NCBI GenBank assembly: GCA_028870845.1
Contig: JAGWOR010000012.1
Location: 1 to 55,567 of the forward strand
Direction of reading: 5' to 3'
Origin: Gammaproteobacteria bacterium
GTDB lineage: Bacteria; Pseudomonadota; Gammaproteobacteria; Natronospirales; REEB76
Length of the DNA stretch: 55,567 bases
In this document: piece by piece, positions 48,520 to 55,567 of the stretch
Layout: every line of letters begins with the position of its first letter
Position numbering within the stretch: the first letter of the stretch is position 1
Notes under the pieces: model-generated
Told to the model about the DNA's origin: nothing
Database searches by the model: none
Seen by the model: the letters and a program-made list of their open reading frames with translations, nothing else
Made by a program: the position numbers and the translations under genes

Positions 48520-49410
48520 TCATTGGCTGCGGACCACAAAATATTCCGAGAGCCAGGCCAGCGCCTCGGCGGAATCGCCGAAAGGCGCCAATGCGGCCAG
48601 TGCAGCGCGATGCAGATCCAGGGCATGGCGGTGGGATTCCTCCAGGCCCAGCACGCTTGGATAGGTGGGCTTGTTGCGCGAAGCATCTGCACCGGTACGC
48701 TTGCCCAGAGTGGCGGTTTCGCCCTCCACATCGAGGATGTCATCGCGTATCTGGAATGCCAGGCCGGCGCATTTTGCATAACGGTCCAGGGCATTCAGCT
48801 TATCCGTCTCCAGGCCGGGCGAACTCTGGGCCGCCAGCAGCACGCTGGCGCGGATCAGGGCGCCGGTCTTGTGGATGTGCATGAGTTCCAGCTCCGCCAG
48901 GCCCAATTGCCGTCCGGAGGACGACAGGTCCATGGCCTGCCCGCCCGCCATACCGGCGGAACCGCTGGCCACGGCCACGTTGTGGATCATTTCCAGGCGC
49001 ACCTGGGACGAGACCCGCATATTCGGGTCTTCGGCCAGCACCTGGAAAGCCAGCACTTGCAGGGCGTCGCCGGCCAGGATTGCGGTCGCCACATCGTAAG
49101 CCTTGTGGCAGGTGGGGCGTCCGCGGCGCAGATCGTCGTCGTCCATGGCCGGCAGGTCATCATGCACAAGGGAGTAGGCGTGAATCATTTCCACGGCGGC
49201 GGCCGGACCGTCCAATTGCACGGCCGGCACCTTCAGTGTCTCGCCGGCGGCGTAGATCAGCATGGGCCTCAGGCGTTTGCCGCCGCCCAGGACGGCGTAG
49301 CGCATGGCCTGGTGCAGGCGGACCGGGGGCTTGTGGGCCGGCGGCAGCCAGTGATCCAATACCGATTCAATCCGCCTTGAATACTCCGGCAGCCGTTCCC
49401 GGAAAGGCAT
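48520..49410 (-). CDS. ispA: Farnesyl diphosphate synthase (geranyltranstransferase)
   Basis: A 296-residue prenyl synthase that joins IPP to DMAPP and GPP. The first aspartate-rich motif HDDLPAMDDDDLRRG is near residues 81-95, preceded by VEMIHAYSLV, and the second motif is RDDILDVEG. AVLGGGKRLRPMLIYA is the IPP-binding region. It lies three bases after xseB and before dxs, the usual gammaproteobacterial triad. Confidence 0.97.
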   Translation of the reverse strand: MPFRERLPEYSRRIESVLDHWLPPAHKPPVRLHQAMRYAVLGGGKRLRPMLIYAAGETLKVPAVQLDGPAAAVEMIHAYSLVHDDLPAMDDDDLRRGRPTCHKAYDVATAILAGDALQVLAFQVLAEDPNMRVSSQVRLEMIHNVAVASGSAGMAGGQAMDLSSSGRQLGLAELELMHIHKTGALIRASVLLAAQSSPGLETDKLNALDRYAKCAGLAFQIRDDILDVEGETATLGKRTGADASRNKPTYPSVLGLEESHRHALDLHRAALAALAPFGDSAEALAWLSEYFVVRSQ

Positions 49411-49413
49411 GAA

Positions 49414-49659
49414 TCAATCTTCCTCCCTGTCCAGGTCGGCGAGCGTCTGGTGGCCGTCCTTTTCCATGAGCATTTCCACTTTGAGCTCCGCCTGTTTCAG
49501 GGCTGCCTGGCATTGGCGCGTCAGGGAAATGCCGCGTTCAAAATACTTGAGGGCTGCGTCCAGACCCACGTCGCCTTTCTCCAGATTGGCGACGATGGTT
49601 TCCAGTTCCTTGAGGGCGGCTTCGAAATCCGGGATGGCTGATTTGGGCGATTTGGTCAC
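49414..49659 (-). CDS. xseB: Exodeoxyribonuclease VII small subunit
   Basis: A helical protein of about 81 residues that pairs with XseA to degrade single-stranded DNA. FEAALKELETIVANLEKGD and ALKYFERGISLTRQCQAAL are the classic two helices. GTG 49659 gives the normal length; a TTG at 49713 would add 18 unmatched residues. The upstream region is shared with the rubrerythrin promoter, which faces the other way. Confidence 0.93.
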   Translation of the reverse strand: MTKSPKSAIPDFEAALKELETIVANLEKGDVGLDAALKYFERGISLTRQCQAALKQAELKVEMLMEKDGHQTLADLDREED

Positions 49660-49728
49660 GGTGATTTCCAGTGTGAGGGCGGGCAAGTTACACGCGGTGA
49701 CTTTCAGGGTCAAACTTGACCTATGTGG

Positions 49729-49757
49729 TTGACAGCAAACGGCGTCGGGGCTAAATT
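49729..49757 (+). promoter_or_regulatory. Strong promoter of the rubrerythrin gene
   Basis: A consensus TTGACA (49729-49734) and TAAATT (49752-49757) are separated by exactly 17 bases. The predicted start is near 49764, giving a leader of about 75 nt with the dyad at its beginning and GGAGG before the ATG at 49840. Confidence 0.7.
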
Positions 49758-49767
49758 GATACTTCTT

Positions 49768-49782
49768 TTAGACTGAGTCTAA
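49768..49782. promoter_or_regulatory. 7-1-7 operator-like dyad before rubrerythrin
   Basis: TTAGACT-G-AGTCTAA is a perfect 15-bp inverted repeat with a single central base. Fur-family boxes (Fur, PerR, Irr) share this 7-1-7 layout. It lies just after the predicted transcription start, where a bound repressor would block the gene. The base sequence does not match any one consensus exactly. Confidence 0.55.
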
Positions 49783-49839
49783 TGACGCTGGGGAGCGCCC
49801 GGCAGGACTGGTCTCCCTAGATGCAAACCGGAGGAAATC

Positions 49840-50265
49840 ATGAGCAAGCAACTGAAAGGCAGCAAGACCGAGGAAAACCTGAAAGCCGCCTTCGCGGGCG
49901 AATCCCAGGCCAACCGCCGCTACCTGTACTTCGCCGCCAAGGCCGATGTGGAGGGCTTCAACGACGTATCCACTGTGTTCCGCTCCACCGCCGAAGGCGA
50001 AACCGGCCATGCCCATGGCCACCTGGAATACCTGGAAGCGGTGGGCGATCCGGCCACCGGCCTGCCCATCGGCAGCACCAGCAACAACCTTAAAGCCGCC
50101 ATTGCCGGCGAAACCCATGAGTACACCGACATGTACCCGGGCATGGCCAAGACCGCGCGCGAGGAAGGTTTCAGTGAAATCGCCGACTGGTTCGAGACCC
50201 TGGCAAAGGCAGAGCGTTCACACGCCAACCGCTTCACCAAGGCCCTGGATACTCTCGGCAAGTAA
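49840..50265 (+). CDS. rbr: Rubrerythrin-family protein lacking the rubredoxin domain
   Basis: A 141-residue ferritin-like diiron protein. Its four-helix bundle has paired carboxylate motifs: GESQANRRY with Glu, GETGH (ExxH), [10 protein letters not shown] and AERSH (ExxH). Rubrerythrins reduce hydrogen peroxide in the cytoplasm. There is no C-terminal CxxC rubredoxin domain, so electrons must come from elsewhere; the iron-sulfur gene next door is the obvious candidate. GGAGGAAATC precedes the ATG. Driven by a strong promoter and followed by a GC-rich hairpin, it is probably the best-expressed gene of the cluster. Confidence 0.92.
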   Translation: MSKQLKGSKTEENLKAAFAGESQANRRYLYFAAKADVEGFNDVSTVFRSTAEGETGHAHGHLEYLEAVGDPATGLPIGSTSNNLKAAIAGETHEYTDMYPGMAKTAREEGFSEIADWFETLAKAERSHANRFTKALDTLGK

Positions 50266-50279
50266 CCCGGCAAGTGCTT

Positions 50280-50298
50280 GGGGGCGCTGTGCGCCCCC
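50280..50298 (+). terminator. Intercistronic hairpin, leaky terminator or processing site
   Basis: GGGGGCGC and GCGCCCCC form an eight-base stem with loop TGT, 14 bp after the rubrerythrin stop. No T tract follows, so it may protect the upstream message or stop part of transcription rather than end the operon. Confidence 0.5.
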
Positions 50299-50342
50299 TG
50301 AACGGTTCCGACTGACCCCGGAAGACAAAGGGAGACAAAGGC

Positions 50343-51677
50343 ATGTCCGCTGAAGGCGGTCTCAAGGCACCCAACCGGCACCCGCTGGACTGGCAGAACC
50401 CGGAATTCTGGGACCAGGACGCGCTGTTCGCGGAAATGCAGCGCGTTTTTGACATTTGCCACGGCTGCCGGCGCTGTTTCAGCCTGTGTAACAGCTTCCC
50501 CACCCTGTTCGACGCCGTCGATGCCACCGACACGGGTGAACTGGAATCCGTGGAGCGCAAGGTCTACTGGCAGGTGGTGGATCACTGCTATCTGTGCGAC
50601 ATGTGCTTCATGACCAAGTGCCCGTACGTGCCGCCGCATCCATGGAACCTGGACTTCCCGCACCTGATGCTGCGCGCCAAGGCCTGCAAGTACCGGCAGG
50701 AGGGTGCCAGCCTGCGCAACAAGCTGCTGTCGGCCCCCGACAAACTGGGCAGGTTCGCCGGCATTCCGATCGTGGCGCAAACCGTGAACGCCGTGAACCG
50801 CAACCGTGTGGCCCGCAAACTGCTGGACAAGGCTGTCGGCATCGATGCGGACGCGGTGCTGCCGGAATTCCACAGCAATACGGCGCGCAAGCAGCTCAAG
50901 CGGCATCGCGCCGATGCCCTGCAGGCCCAGGCTATAGAAGGCACCCGCGGCAGGGTCGCGGTTTTCCTCACCTGCTACGGCAACCGCAACTCGCCGTCCC
51001 TGGTGACGGATCTGGTAGCGGTTATGGAACACAACGGCATCGCCACGCGCCTGACCACAAGCGAACGCTGCTGCGGCATGCCCAAGCTGGAGCTTGGCGA
51101 TCTGGAAGCAGTGCGCAAAAACAAAGAGGCCAACGTACCGATGCTGGCCGCGCTGGTGGACGAGGGCTGGGACATCGTGGCGCCGATACCGTCCTGCGTG
51201 CTCATGTTCAAGCAGGAGCTGCCACTGATGTTCCCGGACGACGCTCAGGTGGCCAAGGTTCGTGACAGCATCTTTGATCCGTTCGAGTACCTGATGCTGC
51301 GACACCGCGGCGGCAAGCTAAAGACCGACTTTAAGAATCCGCTCGGCAAGGTCGTATACCATGTGCCCTGCCACCAGCGCGTGCAGAATATCGGCCTGAA
51401 AACCAAACAGCTGCTGGAACTGGTGCCGGGCACACAGGTGGAAGCCATCGAACGCTGCTCGGGTCACAATGGCAGCTACGCGATCAAAAGCGAGTTTCAC
51501 GACATCTCCATGAAAATCGGCCGGCCGGTGATGCAGCGGGTTGCAGCCTCGGACTGCGACCACTATTTCAGCGACTGCCCGATGGCGGCCGAACAGATCC
51601 AGAACGGCCTGCCGGACCGGCGCGAACCTGAATCGCCGCTGGAATTGTTGCGCATGGCCTACGGTTTGACGGATTAA
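50343..51677 (+). CDS. GlpC/HdrD-like iron-sulfur protein (heterodisulfide-reductase-related)
   Basis: A 444-residue soluble protein. Two [4Fe-4S] ferredoxin-like motifs are near the start: [11 protein letters not shown] (about residues 40-50) and [13 protein letters not shown] (about residues 83-95). Two cysteine-rich CCG domains follow, the first with [14 protein letters not shown] and IPSC, the second with [13 protein letters not shown] (Ser in place of the second Cys) and DCPMA. Relatives pass electrons from dehydrogenases or to thiol/disulfide and other acceptors. Between a rubrerythrin and DUF3501, a role in supplying electrons for peroxide reduction is likely but inferred. ATG 50343 follows GGGAGACAAAGGC. 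Confidence 0.88.
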   Translation: MSAEGGLKAPNRHPLDWQNPEFWDQDALFAEMQRVFDICHGCRRCFSLCNSFPTLFDAVDATDTGELESVERKVYWQVVDHCYLCDMCFMTKCPYVPPHPWNLDFPHLMLRAKACKYRQEGASLRNKLLSAPDKLGRFAGIPIVAQTVNAVNRNRVARKLLDKAVGIDADAVLPEFHSNTARKQLKRHRADALQAQAIEGTRGRVAVFLTCYGNRNSPSLVTDLVAVMEHNGIATRLTTSERCCGMPKLELGDLEAVRKNKEANVPMLAALVDEGWDIVAPIPSCVLMFKQELPLMFPDDAQVAKVRDSIFDPFEYLMLRHRGGKLKTDFKNPLGKVVYHVPCHQRVQNIGLKTKQLLELVPGTQVEAIERCSGHNGSYAIKSEFHDISMKIGRPVMQRVAASDCDHYFSDCPMAAEQIQNGLPDRREPESPLELLRMAYGLTD

Positions 51678-51751
51678 GTCGCAACCGCATGGCTGGACGC
51701 AGGCGAACCTGTTTACAATGACCAACACATTCGAGCAGCGAAGGAAAAGCC

Positions 51752-52042
51752 ATGGCAAGCGAAGGTTATCACGAGCCGATTGAAGAATTGCCGGAGGAGG
51801 TGCGGGATTTTCACCGCGCCGTAGTATCCCTGATGGAGGAACTGGAAGCGGTGGACTGGTACAACCAGCGGGTAGCCGCCTGCAAGGACCAGTCGCTGGC
51901 CGCCATCCTGGCGCATAATCGCGATGAGGAAGTGGAGCACGCCTCCATGGTGCTGGAATGGATCCGCCGTCACAACCCGCGCTTCGACCATGAACTCAGG
52001 GACTATCTGTTCAAGGACGGACCGATTACGGATCACAAATGA
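51752..52042 (+). CDS. encFtn: Encapsulated-ferritin-like protein (EncFtn family), without targeting tail
   Basis: A 96-residue, two-helix ferritin-like protein. It closely follows known EncFtn proteins: HEPIEELPEE at the start, VSLMEELEAVDWYNQRV with Glu29, Glu30, Glu32, Trp36 and Tyr37, then ILAHNRDEEVEHASM with Glu60 and His63, and YLFKDGPIT near the end. In the family these residues form a ferroxidase centre across a dimer interface, oxidising Fe(II). It ends right after PITDHK, without the C-terminal encapsulin-targeting extension, and no encapsulin gene is in the window. The stop overlaps DUF3501 by four bases. Confidence 0.88.
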   Translation: MASEGYHEPIEELPEEVRDFHRAVVSLMEELEAVDWYNQRVAACKDQSLAAILAHNRDEEVEHASMVLEWIRRHNPRFDHELRDYLFKDGPITDHK

Positions 52043-52638
52043 ACGCCGCCAATTTACACAAACTTGCACGCCAGGATCTTTGGAATCTGGAGGACTACGC
52101 ACAAAAACGTGAGGGCTTCCGAGCCCGGGTCATGGCGCACAAAAAAAGCCGCAGCCTGCAACTGGGCCCGCACGTGCGCCTGCTGTTCGAGGATCGCTTG
52201 ACCATGCAGTATCAGGTGCAGGAAATGCTGCGTGCCGAGCGCATTTTTGAGCCCGAGGGCATCCAGGATGAGCTCAATGTATACAATGCACTGATTCCCG
52301 ATGGCAGCAACTGGAAAGCCACCATGCTCATCGAGTATGCCGACGTGCTGGAGCGCCACAAGGCGCTGGCCCGGTTGATCGGCATCGAGACCCGAACCTG
52401 GATCCAGGTCGCCGGCCATGAACCGGTGCATGCCATTGCCGACGAGGATCTGGAGCGCGAAACCGCCGAAAAGACTTCATCGGTGCATTTCCTGCGTTTT
52501 GAGCTCAGCCCCGAAATGATTGCCGCCTTCAAGAAGGGTGCGGTCCTGAATGCCGGCGTGGATCATCCCAATTACCATGCACGCGTCGCTCCGCTGGCGG
52601 AAGCACTGCGCCGCGCATTGCTTGCGGATCTGAATTGA
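52039..52638 (+). CDS. DUF3501 family protein
   Basis: A 199-residue soluble protein recognised as DUF3501, of unknown function. Typical blocks are RVMAHKKSRSLQLGPHVRLL, DRLTMQYQVQEMLRAERIF and WKATMLIEYAD, with a later SSVHFLRFEL and VDHPNYHARVAPL. It has no membrane or metal-binding cysteine motif. It is translationally coupled to the EncFtn-like gene and follows the rubrerythrin and iron-sulfur genes, a grouping seen in other proteobacteria, so it probably serves the same peroxide/iron process. Confidence 0.85.
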   Translation: MNAANLHKLARQDLWNLEDYAQKREGFRARVMAHKKSRSLQLGPHVRLLFEDRLTMQYQVQEMLRAERIFEPEGIQDELNVYNALIPDGSNWKATMLIEYADVLERHKALARLIGIETRTWIQVAGHEPVHAIADEDLERETAEKTSSVHFLRFELSPEMIAAFKKGAVLNAGVDHPNYHARVAPLAEALRRALLADLN

Positions 52639-52734
52639 TTGAAGTCGCGCTGTAAGCCCGCACCTGAATCAGGTTAAAATTCCCGGCATGCCGGCCGCCG
52701 TGTTGGCTCACCAGCCAGGGAATTATTCGCATCC

Positions 52735-54621
52735 ATGAGCGCCAAATACGACGCTGCTGATATCGAGGTGCTGTCGGGTCTCGACCCGGTCCGCCGCCGG
52801 CCCGGCATGTATACCGACACCAGCCGGCCCAACCATCTGGCACAGGAAGTCGTCGACAACAGCGTGGACGAAGCCATTGCCGGCTTCGCCAAAAAGATCG
52901 AGGTCATCGTCCACAAGGATGGTTCGCTGTCGGCCAACGACGATGGCCGCGGCATGCCGGTGGACGTGCACCCCAAGGAGAAACTTACCGGCGTGGAGCT
53001 GATCCTTACCCGCCTGCATGCCGGCGCCAAGTTTTCCGACAAAAATTACCGTTTTTCCGGCGGCCTGCACGGCGTGGGGGTATCGGTGGTGAACGCCCTG
53101 TCCAGCCGGCTGGAGGTTTGGGTTCGGCGCAACGCCAGGACTTACCACATGCTGTTCAAGGACGGCAAGCGCGTCGGCAAGCTGGAAGAGCAGGGCAGCG
53201 TGGCCAAGGCCAATACCGGCACGCGCCTGCGTTTCTGGCCGGATCCCAAGTATTTTGATTCTCCCAAGTTTTCCATACCCAGGCTCAAGCACGTTTTGCG
53301 CGCCAAGGCGGTGTTGTGCCCGGGTCTCACGGTCAAGTTCATCAATGAGCAGACCCTGGAAAAAGAGGAGTGGCAGTATCACGGCGGCCTCAAGGATTAC
53401 CTGCTGGAATCGCTGGAAGGGCGCGAGCATCTGCCGGCTGAGCCGTTTACCGGCAGCCTGGAGGCGGAGAAGGAGGCCGCCGACTGGGCGGTGGTGTGGT
53501 TGCCGGGCTCCGGCGAAGTGTTTGCCGAGAGCTATGTGAACCTGATCCCCACGATACAGGGCGGCACGCATGTCAACGGCCTGCGCACCGGGCTCACCGA
53601 TGCGGTGCGCGAATTCTGCGAATTCCGCAACCTGCTGCCGCGCGGCGTGAAGCTGGCACCGGAAGACATCTGCGACCGTGCCGCCTATGTGCTGTCGGTG
53701 AAGATGAGCGATCCGCAGTTTTCCGGACAGACCAAGGAACGGCTGGCATCCAGGGAATCCGCCAGCTTCGTCTCCGGACTGGTGAAAGATGCGCTGGCGT
53801 TGTGGCTTAACCAGCACACCGAAGCGGGAGAGCAGATCGCGCAACTGGCCATTGAAAACGCACAACAGCGTCTCAAGCTCAGCAAGCAGGTGGTGCGCAA
53901 GAAAGTCACCGCCGGACCGGCGCTGCCCGGCAAGCTCGCGGATTGTACCAGCGGGGAACCGGAGCGTTCCGAACTGTTTCTGGTGGAAGGTGATTCCGCC
54001 GGCGGCTCTGCCAAGCAGGCCCGCGACCGTGAATTCCAGGCGATCCTGCCGTTGCGCGGCAAAATCCTGAACACCTGGGAAGTGGACGCCGCCGAAGTGC
54101 TGGGCTCACAGGAAGTCCACGACATCAGCGTGGCCATGGGGGTGGAGCCCGGTTCCGAGAACCTCGCCGGCCTGCGCTACCACAAGGTCTGCATACTGGC
54201 GGATGCGGATTCCGACGGCCAGCACATCGCCACTTTGCTGTGCGCGCTGTTCCTGCGGCATTTCCGTCCATTGGTGCAGCACGGGCATGTATTCGTGTGC
54301 ATGCCGCCGCTGTTCCGCATTGACGTCGGCAAGAACGTGTACTACGCCCTCGACGAGGATGAAAGAAAAGGCATCCTCGACCGCATCGCGGCGGAAAAGC
54401 AGAAAGGCAAGATCTCGGTCACGCGTTTCAAGGGCCTTGGCGAAATGAGCCCCGCGCAATTGCGCGAGACCACCATCTCACCGGACACCCGCCGGTTGGT
54501 GCAGCTCACCATCGAGGCCAAGGACAACACCGACCGGCTCATGGACATGCTGCTGGCCAAGAAGCGCGCCACCGATCGCAAGCAATGGCTGGAAAAAAAG
54601 GGCAACCTGGCCGCGATTTAG
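52735..54621 (+). CDS. parE: DNA topoisomerase IV subunit B
   Basis: A 628-residue GHKL ATPase and TOPRIM protein, partner of ParC in chromosome decatenation. ATPase motifs: EVVDNSVDEA, NDDGRGMPV and GGLHGVGVSVVNALS. TOPRIM: LFLVEGDSAGGSAKQARDR and DADSDGQHIA. The length equals ParE rather than the longer GyrB. A TAAAAT -10-like element (52675-52680) precedes it. ParC is not in the window. Confidence 0.97.
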   Translation: MSAKYDAADIEVLSGLDPVRRRPGMYTDTSRPNHLAQEVVDNSVDEAIAGFAKKIEVIVHKDGSLSANDDGRGMPVDVHPKEKLTGVELILTRLHAGAKFSDKNYRFSGGLHGVGVSVVNALSSRLEVWVRRNARTYHMLFKDGKRVGKLEEQGSVAKANTGTRLRFWPDPKYFDSPKFSIPRLKHVLRAKAVLCPGLTVKFINEQTLEKEEWQYHGGLKDYLLESLEGREHLPAEPFTGSLEAEKEAADWAVVWLPGSGEVFAESYVNLIPTIQGGTHVNGLRTGLTDAVREFCEFRNLLPRGVKLAPEDICDRAAYVLSVKMSDPQFSGQTKERLASRESASFVSGLVKDALALWLNQHTEAGEQIAQLAIENAQQRLKLSKQVVRKKVTAGPALPGKLADCTSGEPERSELFLVEGDSAGGSAKQARDREFQAILPLRGKILNTWEVDAAEVLGSQEVHDISVAMGVEPGSENLAGLRYHKVCILADADSDGQHIATLLCALFLRHFRPLVQHGHVFVCMPPLFRIDVGKNVYYALDEDERKGILDRIAAEKQKGKISVTRFKGLGEMSPAQLRETTISPDTRRLVQLTIEAKDNTDRLMDMLLAKKRATDRKQWLEKKGNLAAI

Positions 54622-54646
54622 CTGCGGCGTAATCTAAACTGCTACC

Positions 54647-55567
54647 CTAGATGTGCGTATGCCGCAGCCACAGGAGCAGCACCAGAACAACCAGCATCAG
54701 CAGCCAGACCGGCACATAAATGCCCGTGGCGCGTTTGTCTTTGGCGCGTTCCCACCAGGTGCGTGGATGAATGCCCTTGAAAAAGAACACGATGTTGCTG
54801 GCCAGGTTGACGCATGCGATGTTAATGGCCAGAAGTATGGCAGCCCCGGTTGCGAGCTTAAAATCGCCTGTCCGAGCATCAAACCCAGGGTTACGGCGGG
54901 AGGCAGCCATGCGACCGCCACCATCACGCCCACCAGGTCACTGGATAAACCGGTCGTCAGAGACAGTACCGCTGCAGCACCCGATGCCAGGGCGAGGGTG
55001 ATTGAGTCAAGCTCTACCTGTGTGCGTTCAATGATTGCAGGAGTCAGCATCTGGTACGGCCACGGCACGCCAATTGCCAAAGACAAGGCCAAGGCCGGGC
55101 CTGCTGAGTTGCATAAGGCGGATTTGCGCATCAGGGCAATGTCACCCAGTGCGGTACCCAATCCCAAGGCTAGCTGCGGCGCCAGTCGGGGCGTGATCAC
55201 CATGGCGCCGATCACGGCTGCCGTGTTTTTTTCCAGCGGGCCGATCGCCGCCACCGCCGTGGACAGCGTGACCAGTACCAGAAAATTCAGGTCGAGCCGG
55301 GAGTTTCTTTCAACCTGTTCATAGAGGGCCTCGCGAGTGGCGGTGGCCGACGCTTCTTCCTTACGCTGCGTTTCCGGTGGTTTCGGCAGCACCACCTCCA
55401 CCGGTAGCACCAGGACCTTGAGAACCGGCTAGACTTTGCCATCCGGCGTCAATAGGCGCATCACCTGCAGGCCGTCTTGGTCGGCTTGGCCCCTGCGGAC
55501 ATCGCTGACATCGAATCGGGAAGCAATGGCAGAAATGGCTTTGCTGTTGCCGCCCTGGGCTATTACT
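54647..55567 (-). pseudogene. Broken DUF389 membrane protein gene (continues past the window edge)
   Basis: Minus-strand remnant of a DUF389 protein. From the edge the frame reads a conserved N-terminal part (VIAQGGNSKAIS, then GLQVMRLLTPDGKV) and meets a TAG at 55429-55431. After it the same frame continues with VLPVEVVLPKPPE and several membrane segments, including VVGAMVITP-like IGAMVITPRLAPQLALG, down to LPPAVTLGLMLGQ. It then shifts at an A run near 54860-54863. The C-terminal membrane part (LATGAAILLAINIACVNLAS, then HPRTWWERAKDKRA) is in another frame, ending at 54647. A stop plus a frameshift make an active product unlikely, barring sequencing error. Residues also seem missing around the stop. 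Confidence 0.85.

Overview
The window is GC-rich, gene-dense bacterial chromosome. It fits a gammaproteobacterium, possibly near the Lysobacterales/Nevskiales/Pseudomonas side. The evidence is a DUF1820 gene, the glyA-nrdR-ribD-ribE-ribBX-ribH-nusB-thiL-pgpA order, the xseB-ispA-dxs order, a rimB-rimK pair and a 1292-residue single-chain PurL. The species cannot be named from sequence alone.

Layout. 1-7820 is a surface-polysaccharide block: the end of GDP-L-fucose synthase, a PAP2 phosphatase, an undecaprenyl-phosphate sugar transferase, then manC, manB and galE. A MntA/HepT toxin-antitoxin pair sits in this block between two identical 79-bp copies of the start of the phosphatase gene. 7821-8508 holds a tRNA-Ser(CGA) with two tandem 108-bp units upstream that begin with its 5' end, and a degenerate copy of its 3' end downstream; hairpins with CANGGATG loops are scattered through it. 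8509-13640 has DUF1820, a metallo-hydrolase and purL. 13708-16641 is a BlaI/M56 sensor-repressor pair with dyad operators, divergent from two small cysteine-containing exported proteins.

16724-30934 is catabolic. It encodes all five steps of histidine degradation by the deiminase route (hutH, hutU, hutI, hutF, hutG) in three blocks. hutU heads an apparent operon with 5-oxoprolinase pxpABC and an NlpC/P60 hydrolase. Two DUF4382 lipoproteins and an outer-membrane beta-barrel protein lie between the blocks, and a pirin follows. 30992-36910 carries an exported methyltransferase, a ferredoxin-NADP reductase, ettA, rimK, rimB and an HDAC-like deacetylase.

36961-44179 is the glyA/nrdR/riboflavin/nusB/thiL/pgpA block, in which the RibBA-type protein has lost the zinc cysteines of its GTP cyclohydrolase II half (RibBX type). 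Next come a Ser/Thr kinase with a cyclic-nucleotide-binding domain, and folE2, dxs, ispA and xseB on the minus strand. 49729-52638 is the most interesting unit: a strong promoter and a Fur-family-like 7-1-7 dyad in front of a rubredoxin-less rubrerythrin, a GlpC/HdrD-like iron-sulfur protein, a stand-alone encapsulated-ferritin-like protein with no encapsulin gene nearby, and DUF3501. parE and a broken DUF389 gene end the window.
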